Origin: Streptomyces parvus
GTDB lineage: Bacteria; Actinomycetota; Actinomycetes; Streptomycetales; Streptomycetaceae
DNA: 64,000 nucleotides
Assembly (NCBI RefSeq): GCF_014648875.1
Contig: NZ_BMRY01000009.1
Span: 186,001-250,000 of the forward strand
Direction of reading: 5' to 3'
The translations under genes and the position numbers were made by a program. The stretch's first letter is position 1; each line of letters opens with the position of its first letter. Below are positions 51,224 through 60,199 of the stretch, piece by piece. Under the pieces are notes generated by a model. It searched no databases. It was not told the origin of the DNA and saw nothing but the letters and a program-made list of their open reading frames with translations.

Positions 51224-52744
51224 GTGTCGGGTGACGCCGAGGGGGCCGCACGGGCGGTGCTGGCGGAGCGGCTGAGCGCGCTGCGGGAGGGATCGGGCCG
51301 GACGTACGCGTCGCTGGCCCGCCGCATCGGGGTGAGCGGCTCGACGCTGCACCGGTACTGCACGGGGCAGACGGTGCCCGCGGAGTTCGCCCCGGTGGAG
51401 CGGCTGGCCCGGCTGTGCGGCGCACCGGCCGAGGAACGGGAGGCGCTGCACCGCCTGTGGCTCCTGGCCGACGGCGAACGCCTCGACCGGCAGGGGGTGG
51501 TGGAGGCGTCGGGGGCGGTGGAGCAGGGCGCGGAGGCGAAGGTGGCCGGGGCGCCGTCGGAGGGCGTGGCGGGGTCGCCGCCGGAAGGGGCCCGGTCCGG
51601 GCCGCCCGACGAGGAGCCGCCGCACGCGGTGCCGCTCCCCGGCACAGCACCCGAAGCCGTGCCCCTCCCCGCCCTCACCCCGACCCCCGGCTCCGGCTCC
51701 GTCTCCGTCTCCGTCTCCGTCTCCGGGCAGTCCAGCGCGATCGGCCGCCGCGCGCCCCGGATTCCGGCACTCCGGTCACCTCGCGCACGCCGGTACGGGC
51801 AGGGATTCGGCGTCCTCGCCGCGGCGGTCCTCGTCCTCGCCCTGGTCGTGGCCTTCGTGCGGCCGTGGTCGTCGGGCCCCGACGGGCGCTCGTCGGTGGC
51901 CCAGGTCCCGGGTGCGCCCCCGGTGGACACCCCGGGGTCCCCCTCGTCCGGTTCCCCGAAGCCCGAGAAGCCGCAGGGCACCGCGAGCGGGTCCGCGAGG
52001 AGAACGCCTTCGGGCAGCCCCTCGCCGACCACGTCACCCGAGGTCGGGCCGCGCGACGAGAGCCTCCCCCGGTCCTCCGGGCCCTCGTCCGGCCCGGCGG
52101 CCGGGCGGGTTCCGTTCACCTGGACCGGTGACGATCACGTCTGGAAGAACGGCTGTGACCACTCCTATCTCCTCGACCGGGCGCCCACCGCCGTCCCGCC
52201 GCCCCCGGTGCAGGCCGACGCGGCGTCCTGGGCCGGGGCGCTCGGCGCGGTGCACGCGGGCGAGACCGGGGTCCGGATCACCTTGCAGGGCCGGGACGAC
52301 CGGGCCGTCGTGCTGGAGTCCCTGCGGATCCGGGTGGTCGAGCGCGGCTCACCGGCCCCGGGCCGGGTCTACCGGATGAGTTCCGGCTGCGGCGGGTCCC
52401 TCACCCCGAGGATGTTCGACGTGGATCTCGACGCCTCCCGCCCCGTGGCCCGCTCGGTCGCGGGCAACGACTCGGGCGAACCCATCGAGGCGGTCGCCTT
52501 CCCGTACCGCGTATCGGTCACCGACCCCGAGGTCTTCCTGATCACCGGCCGTACGGTCGGCTGCGACTGCTCCTGGGTCGCGGAGCTGGCCTGGAACAGC
52601 GGCGGCCGGTCCGGCACGGTGCGCATCGACGACGGCGGGCGGCCGTTCCGTACGAGCGGGGTGCGCGGGCACTCCGTACTCGACTACGACACGGCCACCG
52701 GCCGCTGGGCGCCCGTGGTGGAGGACGACGAGGCCGGGTCCTGA
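51224..52744 (+). CDS. Transmembrane helix-turn-helix protein with exported C-terminal domain
   Basis: 506 residues in three parts. A cytoplasmic Xre-like HTH (YASLARRIGVSGSTLHRYCT, about residues 28-47) is followed by a disordered Pro/Ser/Glu linker containing an (SV)4 stretch encoded by hexamer repeats, then one membrane helix (GVLAAAVLVLALVVAF, about 195-211). The C-terminal extracytoplasmic domain has paired cysteines (KNGCDHSYLL, SSGCGGSL, VGCDCSWVAEL). The layout suggests a one-component membrane sensor that could bind DNA and report envelope status, as do CadC- or RodZ-like proteins. GTG start with GGGGAGG upstream. Confidence 0.82.
   Translation: MSGDAEGAARAVLAERLSALREGSGRTYASLARRIGVSGSTLHRYCTGQTVPAEFAPVERLARLCGAPAEEREALHRLWLLADGERLDRQGVVEASGAVEQGAEAKVAGAPSEGVAGSPPEGARSGPPDEEPPHAVPLPGTAPEAVPLPALTPTPGSGSVSVSVSVSGQSSAIGRRAPRIPALRSPRARRYGQGFGVLAAAVLVLALVVAFVRPWSSGPDGRSSVAQVPGAPPVDTPGSPSSGSPKPEKPQGTASGSARRTPSGSPSPTTSPEVGPRDESLPRSSGPSSGPAAGRVPFTWTGDDHVWKNGCDHSYLLDRAPTAVPPPPVQADAASWAGALGAVHAGETGVRITLQGRDDRAVVLESLRIRVVERGSPAPGRVYRMSSGCGGSLTPRMFDVDLDASRPVARSVAGNDSGEPIEAVAFPYRVSVTDPEVFLITGRTVGCDCSWVAELAWNSGGRSGTVRIDDGGRPFRTSGVRGHSVLDYDTATGRWAPVVEDDEAGS
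51691..51726 (+). repeat. CTCCGT hexamer repeat inside the HTH-TM gene
   Basis: Four consecutive CTCCGT units flanked by diverged CTCCGG copies, encoding Ser-Val pairs in the linker. In-frame unit length means copy-number changes would only alter linker length. Confidence 0.7.
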
Positions 52745-52856
52745 GCCGGTGACCGGGGCGCGGAGGCGGGCGGGGCCGGGGGCGCTCATGCTGGTGGGAC
52801 GGGCGGCGTGCCCGGCGGACCGGTGTCGGCCGCAGACGATCCTGGTGGAGGTGCCG

Positions 52857-53864
52857 ATGGATCCCGTCACGGCCCTGCGGCGGATCGCCTTCCTGCTGGA
52901 ACGCTCGCAGGCCGCCACGTACCGGGTGAAGGCCTTCCGTACGGCGGCCGCGGCGGTGGACGCGATGGCTCCAGGGGAGGCGGCCGAGCGGGTGGCCGCG
53001 AAATCCCTGCAGCGGGTGACCGGCATCGGACCGCGTACGGCCGAGGTGATCCGGGAGGCCATCGCCGGAGAGACGCCCGGGTATCTGGACCGGCTGGAGA
53101 GGGAAGCCGAGGCCGAGCCGCCCGTCGAGGGCGGGCAGGACCTCTTCGCACGGCTGTCGGGCGACTGCCATGTGCACTCGGACTGGTCGGACGGGGGCAG
53201 CCCGATCGAGGAGATGGGCCGGACCGCCGCGGAGCTGGGGCACGCGTGGGCCGTCCTCACCGACCACTCGCCCCGGCTGACGGTGGCGAGGGGCCTGTCG
53301 CCGGAGCGGCTGCGGGAGCAGCTGGAGGTGGTGAAACGGCTCAACGAGGAGTGGGCCCCGTTCCGGCTGCTCACCGGGATCGAGTGCGACATCCTGCCGG
53401 ACGGCTCGCTCGACCAGGAGGACGAGCTGCTGGAACGGCTCGACGTGGTCGTGGTCTCCGTCCACTCCAAGCTGCGGATGGACCCGGCCCCGATGACCCG
53501 GCGGCTGGAGGCGGCGGTGCGCCATCCGCGGGCCGATGTGCTCGGCCACTGCACGGGGCGTCTGTTGGACGGGCGTGGCCGCCCCGAGTCGCGGTTCGAC
53601 GCGGAGCGGGTCTTCGGGGCCTGCGCCGAGGCCGGGACGGCGGTGGAGATCAACTGCCGCCCGGAGCGGCGGGACCCGCCCCTGCGGCTGCTGCGGGCGG
53701 CCGTCGCGGCGGGGACGCTGTTCGCGATCGACACGGACGCGCACGCCCCGGGCCAGCTCGACTGGCAGCGGTCGGGGTGCGCCCGTGCGGAGGAGTGCGG
53801 GGTGCCGGCGAACCGGGTGGTGACGACCTGGAGCGCGGAACAGCTCCTGGAGTGGGCCGGCTGA
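52857..53864 (+). CDS. PHP-domain metal-dependent phosphoesterase with N-terminal HhH
   Basis: 335 residues. An N-terminal PolX-like helix-hairpin-helix (YRVKAFRTAAAAVDAM, then KSLQRVTGIGPRTAEVIREA, about residues 42-62) precedes a PHP domain. Metal-ligand motifs: GDCHVHSDWSDGG (about 102-114), LTDHSPR, GIECDILPDG, VVSVHSK, DVLGHCTGR and FAIDTDAH (about 290-297). The combination matches the C-terminal part of bacterial PolX (HhH plus PHP 3'-5' exonuclease) without the polymerase domain, so a DNA end-processing role is plausible. Histidinol-phosphatase-like activity is the alternative. ATG chosen because the HhH begins right after it. Confidence 0.87.
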   Translation: MDPVTALRRIAFLLERSQAATYRVKAFRTAAAAVDAMAPGEAAERVAAKSLQRVTGIGPRTAEVIREAIAGETPGYLDRLEREAEAEPPVEGGQDLFARLSGDCHVHSDWSDGGSPIEEMGRTAAELGHAWAVLTDHSPRLTVARGLSPERLREQLEVVKRLNEEWAPFRLLTGIECDILPDGSLDQEDELLERLDVVVVSVHSKLRMDPAPMTRRLEAAVRHPRADVLGHCTGRLLDGRGRPESRFDAERVFGACAEAGTAVEINCRPERRDPPLRLLRAAVAAGTLFAIDTDAHAPGQLDWQRSGCARAEECGVPANRVVTTWSAEQLLEWAG

Positions 53865-53903
53865 TCCTCACGCGCCCGCCGGACCCTCGGCACCGCACGC
53901 GCC

Positions 53904-53944
53904 CGCCCGCCGCCGGAGGTGTGTACGTCCTCCGGGGGCGGGCG
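53904..53944. terminator. Hairpin between the PHP gene and the small coiled-coil gene
   Basis: A 16-bp stem with one mismatch (53904-53919 with 53929-53944) and a 9-nt loop between convergent genes. Confidence 0.75.
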
Positions 53945-53965
53945 GACGGGCAGGCGTCGGCGGTG

Positions 53966-54157
53966 CTACTTCTGGGGGTAGATGTCGCCCGCCTCCATGG
54001 CGCTCTGCTGCTCGCTCCGGTCCCGGATCGTCCGGGACTTCTTCTCCAGCCGCTCGCGCTCCTGCGGATCGCTCGCGCGCTCTGCCTGCTCGTGGAGCTG
54101 CTGGGCCTTCTCACGCATCTGCCGAGCCAGGTCGGCGGGTTCGTCCGAACCGCTCAT
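53966..54157 (-). CDS. Small charged helical protein (DUF6381-like)
   Basis: 63 residues, almost entirely one charged amphipathic helix (LARQMREKAQQLHEQAERAS, then QERERLEKKSRTIRDRSEQQ), ending EAGDIYPQK. The composition fits a family of small Streptomyces coiled-coil proteins annotated DUF6381. I chose the ATG at 54157, with AAGGAG five bases upstream. Function unknown; possibly stress-related by analogy with similar small helical proteins. Confidence 0.7.
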   Translation of the reverse strand: MSGSDEPADLARQMREKAQQLHEQAERASDPQERERLEKKSRTIRDRSEQQSAMEAGDIYPQK

Positions 54158-54288
54158 CACCACTCCTTGGGCGCCGGGTACGGGACATCTGCCCCCAGCG
54201 AACCAGCGACCCGCCGTCTCCGCATCCCGCGTGCCACGTGCCCGGGGGCGGATCGCCGGAATCGGCGGTGCCGCCGCGTCCCGGACGG

Positions 54289-55494
54289 TCAGGCGGGCTG
54301 ACGGCCGAGGCGTTGCAGGAGCGCGCGCAGCCGGGGGTGGCGCGCGTGCGCCTCGCCCGAGCGGCGGTCCAGCTCCTCACCGAGCCGTTTGGTGCGCTCC
54401 TCGATGTCGAGTTCGGCCAGCACCCGGTCGATCTCGGCCAGCAGAGCCCCGTGCAGCTGCCACTGGCGCGGGTGCTCCTGGACGTCCTCCAGCAGCAGGT
54501 CAGCCACCCGGTCGCGGGTGGCGCGGCTGCGGACGAGTGCGGCGGTGAGCCGTTCCTCGGCCGCCTCCGCGTCGGCGGCGAGCTGGGTGGTGACCAGGAC
54601 GGCGAAGCTCTCGATGGCTTCGGCGAGGCGGCCGAAGAGCTCCTGGAGCAGTTCCGACACATCGGCGGGGAAGAGTGATTCCTCGGTACGGGCCTTCGCC
54701 AGGTCGGTGAGGGTGCGGGACAGGACGCGCAGGACGACGGCGCAGATCTCAAGCGTGTCGAGCCCGGTCCGCAGGACGACCCGGTGGAGCAGCCCTTGTC
54801 TCACCCTGGGGTTGAGGGTGAGACTTTCCTCCGCCTGGCGCAGGGAGGCGTCGACCTCCACGATGTCGTGGTCGAGTCTGCGGGCCTCGTGCAGCCGGGC
54901 GGCGGCCCGGGAGACGGGGTTGTTCCCCACGACCTCCTCGCCCATGCTGCGCAGCATCGTGCCCATCCGGGCGGCCAGCGACTCGATGGAGGAGCCGGCC
55001 GACCCGACCCAGACGGGCGGGGCGAGCAGCAGGTTGAACAGGAGCCCGACCACAGCGCCGATCAGGGTCTCCCACACCCGGTCCCAGGCGGTGTCGGCGA
55101 CCTGGGAGACGCCGAGGACGAGCATCGCGCTGATCGCCACCTCGGGCACGAACTCGTTGACCCGGACCAGCCGTCCGATCAGCAGCGAGGTGAAGATGGT
55201 GAGGCCGAGGCTCCACCAGCTCAGCCCCACCAGGGAGCTGAAGCCGATGGCGATGAGTACGCCGACGATGACGGAGTTCACCCTGCGGATACCGGTCGTG
55301 AGGGTCGCGTAGAGGGTCACCTGGACGACCAGGAGCGCGGTGAGCGGCGCGGTCAGCGGGGCCGGTTCGGGCAGGAGCCAGACGGCCACGGAGTAGGCGA
55401 TGACGGCGGCGGCCGTCGAGCGCAGCGTCTGCACCCCGGCGGGTTCGGTGGTGCGCTGCACGAGTTTGACGACGGGGGCGGAGACTCGGGGCAT
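54289..55494 (-). CDS. FUSC/aromatic acid exporter family membrane protein
   Basis: 401 residues. The N-terminal half has six membrane helices (LRSTAAAVIAYSVAVWLLPE, TALLVVQVTLYATLTTGI, RVNSVIVGVLIAIGFS, LGLTIFTSLLIGRLV, EVAISAMLVLGVSQVA, TLIGAVVGLLFNLLLAPP), and the C-terminal half is a long cytoplasmic helical domain. This is the FUSC/ArAE layout, whose members export aromatic acids or other small molecules by proton antiport. Monocistronic. Substrate unknown. Confidence 0.88.
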   Translation of the reverse strand: MPRVSAPVVKLVQRTTEPAGVQTLRSTAAAVIAYSVAVWLLPEPAPLTAPLTALLVVQVTLYATLTTGIRRVNSVIVGVLIAIGFSSLVGLSWWSLGLTIFTSLLIGRLVRVNEFVPEVAISAMLVLGVSQVADTAWDRVWETLIGAVVGLLFNLLLAPPVWVGSAGSSIESLAARMGTMLRSMGEEVVGNNPVSRAAARLHEARRLDHDIVEVDASLRQAEESLTLNPRVRQGLLHRVVLRTGLDTLEICAVVLRVLSRTLTDLAKARTEESLFPADVSELLQELFGRLAEAIESFAVLVTTQLAADAEAAEERLTAALVRSRATRDRVADLLLEDVQEHPRQWQLHGALLAEIDRVLAELDIEERTKRLGEELDRRSGEAHARHPRLRALLQRLGRQPA

Positions 55495-55623
55495 TCCTTG
55501 ACGGTGCCCCGATTCGCCCCGCCGCAGCGCTCCTCCCGGCCGGGCTCCGCCGTACGGCCCCGCATCCCGGCGCGGAAACCCGCACGGCGTGCGCGGGGCC
55601 GCGGTCGGAGGGACCCTGGAGGC

Positions 55624-55806
55624 ATGGCTCTACTACTGAATCCCCCAGGAGAGACACCGCCGGCCGAGGGTTCCATCAGCGAGGCCCACGAGGAACGCGC
55701 GGACGGAGGGCTGTGGGAGCACCCGGGCGTGTGGACCGCGCTGATCGTGCTGGGAGCGCTCGTGGTCGCCGGATTCTTCCTCGCCCGGATCTTCGGCTAC
55801 GGATGA
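55624..55806 (+). CDS. Small single-span membrane protein (DUF6480-like)
   Basis: 60 residues with a short N-terminal NPPGETPPAEGSISEAHEE, the pattern of the DUF6480 family (PPGETPPAEGS), and one C-terminal membrane helix (WTALIVLGALVVAGFFLARIF). GGAGGG lies about ten bases upstream of the ATG. Its stop overlaps the next gene's ATG (ATGA), so translation is coupled to the HhH-GPD gene. That pairing looks unusual. Function unknown. Confidence 0.75.
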   Translation: MALLLNPPGETPPAEGSISEAHEERADGGLWEHPGVWTALIVLGALVVAGFFLARIFGYG

Positions 55807-56474
55807 CCGGCAAGGCGTCCGCATCGGCGCGCCGGACCGCCGACGCGCTGCTGGAGGAGTGTGGGCGGACGTACGCGGCGGAGGCGGGGATCCGGCTGCG
55901 CGACACCCCGCAGCCGCTCTACCAGCTGCTGGTGCTGAGCCATCTGCTGAGCGCCCGGATCCGTGCCTCGGTCGCCGTGGCCGCCGCGCGGGCCTTGTTC
56001 GCACATGGGATGCGCACGCCGCGCCGGATGGCGGACGCGACCTGGCAGCAGCGCGTGGACGCGTTGGGCGAGGGCGGCTATCGCCGCTACGACGAGCGGA
56101 CCTCCACCCAGCTCGGGGAGGGCGCCCACCTCGTCCTCGACGTCTGGAAAGGCGACCTGCGGCGGCTGCGCGCGGAGGCGGACGGCGACACGGAGGCGTT
56201 GCGGCGCGGGCTCCGGCGTGTCCCGGGCATCGGCCCGGCGGGAGCCGACATCTTCGTACGCGAGGTGCAAGGCGTGTGGCCGGAGACCGGGTTGTGGGTC
56301 GGCGCCAAGGGGATCCAGGGGGCCGAGCGGCTCGGTCTGCCGACCTCGGCCGGCCAGCTGTCCGAGGCGGTGCGCGACCGGGACCGGGCCGCGTTCGCCG
56401 CGGCGCTGGTCAGGGCGGCTCTCGACCGGGAGACCGCCGAGACGGTCCGGGAGGCGGCCCTCGCCGGGAAGTGA
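55803..56474 (+). CDS. HhH-GPD (endonuclease III-like) domain protein
   Basis: A 223-residue protein of the HhH-GPD base-excision-repair fold. The helix-hairpin-helix is LRRVPGIGPAGADIFVREVQ (about residues 138-157). No iron-sulfur cysteine loop is present at the C-terminus, unlike Nth/MutY. The expected catalytic lysine in the HhH is absent, so it may bind DNA or act as a monofunctional glycosylase. The ATG at 55803 overlaps the upstream small membrane gene. Confidence 0.8.
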   Translation: MTGKASASARRTADALLEECGRTYAAEAGIRLRDTPQPLYQLLVLSHLLSARIRASVAVAAARALFAHGMRTPRRMADATWQQRVDALGEGGYRRYDERTSTQLGEGAHLVLDVWKGDLRRLRAEADGDTEALRRGLRRVPGIGPAGADIFVREVQGVWPETGLWVGAKGIQGAERLGLPTSAGQLSEAVRDRDRAAFAAALVRAALDRETAETVREAALAGK

Positions 56475-56576
56475 CCGCCGCGCGGAGGAGTGACCACCGC
56501 GCGGCCTCCCGAAAGCCCAAGCCATGGCGAAGGCGCCCGGGCCGTACGGTGACGGCCGCGGGCGCCCCGCTCACTC

Positions 56577-56756
56577 TCAGCGGTCGGAAGCAGCCCGCGA
56601 CGCGCGTGCCAGGGCCTCCTCACGGCGGGCCTCGGCCTGTTCCCTCCTGCCTTCGGCCTTCAGCCGCTCGTTCTCGAGGGCGATGCCGTCCGATTCCTTG
56701 ATCATGCCTTTGAGCCTCCGCGCCTTGGCGCGGGCTATCTCGGTGCTCTTTCCCAC
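56577..56756 (-). CDS. CsbD-like small stress protein
   Basis: 59 residues, hydrophilic and helical (starts VGKSTEIARAKARRLKGMIK, then NERLKAEGRREQAEARREEA). It resembles the CsbD/UPF0337 pattern of Ala/Lys/Glu repeats with KG.IKE. I chose the GTG at 56756, with GGAGG five bases upstream, over the ATG at 56768, which has no site. CsbD-type genes are usually general-stress induced; no clear promoter match was seen here. Confidence 0.7.
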   Translation of the reverse strand: MGKSTEIARAKARRLKGMIKESDGIALENERLKAEGRREQAEARREEALARASRAASDR

Positions 56757-56832
56757 AGCTGCCTCCATGCCGCGAGGGAGATACGCGCTTCCTCCCTCCA
56801 CTATGCATACGCGCGCCGCGGAACGCAGGGGC

Positions 56833-57207
56833 CTACAGCAGCGGATCCTCGTCCTCCGGTCCGCCGCCCTCGACCCGCAGCGCGAGGTCCTGGAGGACGT
56901 CGGCCGACGACACGTCGGTCTGCCCGGAGTCATGGACCTGGGCGAGCATCGTGAACGCGAGGGTGAAGGCGCTCACGAGCTGTTCGACCGCGCCGCCGAC
57001 CTCGCGCCCGACGACGGCGACCACCTCCTCGACGGAGAAGTCGTCGGGGATGGCGATGTGGGGCATCGTCTCGTTCAGCAGGGCGGTGACGGCGCCCGCT
57101 CCCGCGTCCAGATCTTCTCGTTCGAGGTCCGCCTCCAGCAGACGCTGCATTTCGCGCGCCTCTGTGAGGATGCCGATCACGCGCTTCACGACTTCCCGTT
57201 GCTCCAT
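56833..57207 (-). CDS. Hypothetical helical protein
   Basis: A 124-residue acidic protein (MEQREVVKRVIGILTEAREM at the start, a hydrophobic middle segment SAFTLAFTMLAQVHD, an acidic tail). No recognisable domain, signal peptide or metal motif. The N-terminal ATG is supported by normal codon bias across the frame. Divergent from the DUF779 gene. I cannot suggest a function. Confidence 0.6.
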   Translation of the reverse strand: MEQREVVKRVIGILTEAREMQRLLEADLEREDLDAGAGAVTALLNETMPHIAIPDDFSVEEVVAVVGREVGGAVEQLVSAFTLAFTMLAQVHDSGQTDVSSADVLQDLALRVEGGGPEDEDPLL

Positions 57208-57306
57208 GGGCGCCAGCCTAGGCTGTGCAACCCGGTCGCAACGTCCGGTCGAGTTGACTTGCGTCCGGTTGTCGCAGCGTTGCCGCGGCCGGAAAGGGGC
57301 AGGTCC

Positions 57307-57678
57307 ATGGAGTGTGACCCACGATCACCCGCCGTCGAGCTGACACCCGCCGCAGCCGTTCTGCTGCGGCGGCTGCGGGCTGAGCACGGTCCGTTGATGT
57401 TCCATCAGTCGGGCGGCTGCTGCGACGGCAGCGCGCCGATGTGCTATCCGGCGGGTGAGTTCCGCACCGGGGGCTCCGATGTGCTGCTGGCGGAACTCGC
57501 CGTCGAAGGAATGTCCGAAAGGGTGCCCTTCTGGATGTCGCGGAGCCAGTACGCGGTGTGGGCACACACCCGGCTGATCGTGGACGTGGTGGAGGGCCGC
57601 GGCAGCGGATTCTCCCTGGAGGCTCCGGAAGGGGTGCGCTTCCTCATCCGTTCCCGTCTGGTGGAGGGGAACGGATGA
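57307..57678 (+). CDS. DUF779 domain-containing protein
   Basis: A 123-residue protein with the DUF779 signature MFHQSGGCCDGSAPMCYPAGEF (trimmed here to its key residues: two adjacent Cys and a third Cys at about residues 38-46) and WAHTRLIVDVVEGRGSGFSL. Members are commonly encoded beside aldehyde dehydrogenases and may be small redox or metal-binding partners; no such partner is adjacent here. Convergent with the frameshifted propeller gene, with only 16 bp between stop codons. Confidence 0.85.
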   Translation: MECDPRSPAVELTPAAAVLLRRLRAEHGPLMFHQSGGCCDGSAPMCYPAGEFRTGGSDVLLAELAVEGMSERVPFWMSRSQYAVWAHTRLIVDVVEGRGSGFSLEAPEGVRFLIRSRLVEGNG

Positions 57679-57694
57679 GGAAGGGTGCTGCCCG

Positions 57695-59285
57695 TCAGGC
57701 TGTGTCGCGCACCGCGACGATGCCGTTGAAGACGCCCGCGTACGCGGTGCCGTCGGGGCCGATCGTGATGGGCGCCCAGTTGTTGTCGTAGGCGGGCCCG
57801 GCGCCGGTGAGGGTGCGCCAGCGGCTTTCGCCGGTACGGAAGTCGACGGCGGTCAGGTACCAGGCGTCGACGCCCAGGGCGTTGGGCTCCTTCTCGTAGA
57901 AGTAGAGGAGCCCGTTGGCGGTGGACAGCTTGGGGACGGTGGAGGGCGAGCGGACGGCGCTCTCCCACACCGTGTCGCAGCCGCTGCCGTCGGGCCGTAC
58001 GTCGATCCGGGTGGCGCCGCCGACTACGCTGCGGCCCAGCAGCAGGGAGGTGGGGTTCTCGTAGCCGTGGTTGTTCTCGACGACGAGGCTGTTGCCCCAG
58101 CTGATCAGCGAGTTGTCGGTGGTGGACCGGCCGTGGCCGAAGACCGGCACCGAGCAGACGAGGCGGCGGTCGGCGGGGATGTCGACGTCCCGGTGGAAGA
58201 CCAGGGCGTTCATCCGGTCGTCCGCGTTGTCGGTGATCGCGACGTACTGTTCGTCGGTGCCGAACAGGTCGGGGGTGGTGCCGGAGCCCTGGTTGACCGA
58301 GCCGGGTTTGGTGCCGGTGCCCCGGTCGTACGTCTGCCGCCACTGGATGCGCGGCGTTCCGTCCGCCTCGGCCGTGAAGCTGTAGAGGGCGTGGTCGGAG
58401 ACGATGGAGACCGCGTCCCGGTCCACGGAGAACGAGTTCTGGATCTCCTCGCCGTCGAGCCGGACGGACCGGATCGCCGAGGTGGCCGGGTCGACCGTGC
58501 CGACCCGGCCGAGCCGGGTGACCCACCAGATGCGGCCCTGCCAGTCGGGCATCACGGAGGTCACCGGGTCGCAGTCGCCGCTGGGGAAGAGGTTGGTCCA
58601 CGACACGCAGTCGTGCGGGACGTGTCCGGTGAGGTCCCAGTCGTCCTCGACGACGAACTCCCAGCGGCCGTCGGTGTCCTGCCGGTGGGCGATGCGCAGG
58701 ACGTGCTGGCGTGAGTCGGCGAGGACGACCCGGTCCTGGTCGTCGAGGTAGAAGTAGGCGCCGCCCGAGGTGTCCTTGAAGATCTTGCCGAAGTCGAGCC
58801 GGGTGATCGCCTCGACCGTGGAGGACCGCTGCGGCAGCTTGTACTCGGCAAGGGTGTCGAGCGTGAGCGGGTCGAGCAGTTTGAGCAGGAAGCCGGTGAA
58901 CGTTCCGCAGACCGTGATCAGCCGGCCGCCCGCGTCGAAGGTCGCGGTGGCGCACTCGCCGCCGACCGGGGCGATCTTCTCGCTGATAACCTCCGGGCTC
59001 CGGCCGAGCGGTCCGGCGTACGGGTGGGTGCCGCTGCCCGCCGCGTCCGCGTGCATGCCGCTGCGGCCGTTGAGGGGCGAGGTAGGGGTGTTGCGGAGGC
59101 GCCTGCCCGGGGACCGGCGACGCGGTGGCGGGAGCGCCTTCGTACCCCTTGACCAGGCGGTGGCCGGGGGCTTTGGGGATGTCGTCGGCCAGGGCGGGGG
59201 CCGTGGGCCCGGCCAGGGTGGGGGTGGCGACGGCGAGCGTCAGGGCCAGGGCGCGGGCGAGCGCACTGCGGTACGGCGGGGGCAT
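57695..59285 (-). pseudogene. Secreted beta-propeller-like protein gene with a frameshift
   Basis: A signal peptide frame (ARALALTLAVATPTLAGPTA, then ADDIPKAPGHRLVKGYEG) starts at the ATG 59285 but loses the mature-protein frame near 59095-59110, at the GGGCAGGCGCC region. The rest, from about 59100 down to 57695, continues in another frame (RNTPTSPLNGRSGMHADAAG and GTHPYAGPLGRSPEVISEKI, to the end FNGIVAVRDTA) for about 450 residues. These contain repeated W/D blades such as GRIWWVTRLGRVGTVDPAT and GPDGTAYAGVFNGIV, typical of a propeller. The second frame has no start with a signal peptide. Probably inactivated by a +1/-2 shift; a sequencing error is possible. Family not recognised. Confidence 0.7.
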
Positions 59286-59419
59286 CGGGCTCCTCGGTTA
59301 CGGACGGGGGTCGCGCCGCCGCCCGACGTTAGGAGGAGCTCCGTGAAGTGTCCATGGAAACGAGGAGGGTTTCGCGGGCCCGACACGCTGCCGCAACATG
59401 CCCGGCCGGGGTGGGTTCC

Positions 59420-60160
59420 TCAGCGCTGCGGGCGCTTCGGGCGGGAGCGGTTCTCCTGGATGGCCCGGCGGATCTCCGCTGCCGTGGAGCGTGCGTGCTC
59501 CGTGGTGGCCATGTGGTCGGCGACCGAGGGCACGAAGCGGTGCAGCGGCTGCCGGCAGTGGGCGCACGGGGCGTCGGTCGTGAGGTGGTAGCCGTCCTCG
59601 CACAGCGGATCGGTGCAGGAGCCGGGCCGCAGGAGCTGTTCGGCGATGTCCTGGGCGCTCCAGCGGCGGCGGCCGTCCTCGTCCAGCTCGCCCAGCGCGT
59701 GGGCCCACCGGAGGTTCCAGCGCCGTTCGACGCGCTCGCGGAGCTGGGCGGCGCTGCGGACGGCGATCTCCTGGTGGATGAGGTCGTGGACGGTGCTGGG
59801 CACCCGCCCGCCGAGGGCCTGGAGGAGCTGGTGCGGCAGGGCCTGGAGGACATAGCCGCGGGGGTTGCTCCGGGCGTTCTCCCGCCAGCGGTCGCAGGAA
59901 CAGGAGCCGTCGGGGCGCCGGGGCGCCTGGCAGCGGCCGCACAGGCCGCGGCACTCGGCGCACAGCCCGCCGTCGAGCCCGTCCAGATGGGGCGCGGGGG
60001 CCCGGCCGCACTCGTGGCAGCAGGCGGCGCACGGCCCGCAGAGCCGCTCGTTGCCCGCCTTGGTCGTCCAGGTCCGCATCTGGCACCGGCAGCACAGAGC
60101 GGTGTTGCAGTACTCGTGGTGGGCGGCGCCCGAGTGCCGGCCGGAGGGCGGAAAAGACAT
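59420..60160 (-). CDS. Cys-rich putative zinc-ribbon protein
   Basis: 246 residues. The N-terminal 90 residues contain a dense array of CxxC-like pairs (CCRCQ, CGPCAACCHECGR, CAECRGLCGRC, CSCDRW), enough for two or three zinc sites. The middle is an Arg-rich helical stretch (AAQLRERVERRWNLRWAHAL). The C-terminus holds another pair (CTDPLCEDGYHL, CAHCRQPLHRF). Probably DNA- or RNA-binding; I recognise no family. Same strand as the next tiny membrane protein gene, which lies upstream with 39 bp between them. Confidence 0.65.
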   Translation of the reverse strand: MSFPPSGRHSGAAHHEYCNTALCCRCQMRTWTTKAGNERLCGPCAACCHECGRAPAPHLDGLDGGLCAECRGLCGRCQAPRRPDGSCSCDRWRENARSNPRGYVLQALPHQLLQALGGRVPSTVHDLIHQEIAVRSAAQLRERVERRWNLRWAHALGELDEDGRRRWSAQDIAEQLLRPGSCTDPLCEDGYHLTTDAPCAHCRQPLHRFVPSVADHMATTEHARSTAAEIRRAIQENRSRPKRPQR

Positions 60161-60199
60161 CTGCCCATTGTGCGGGATGTCCGGGGTGGATGCGGACGG

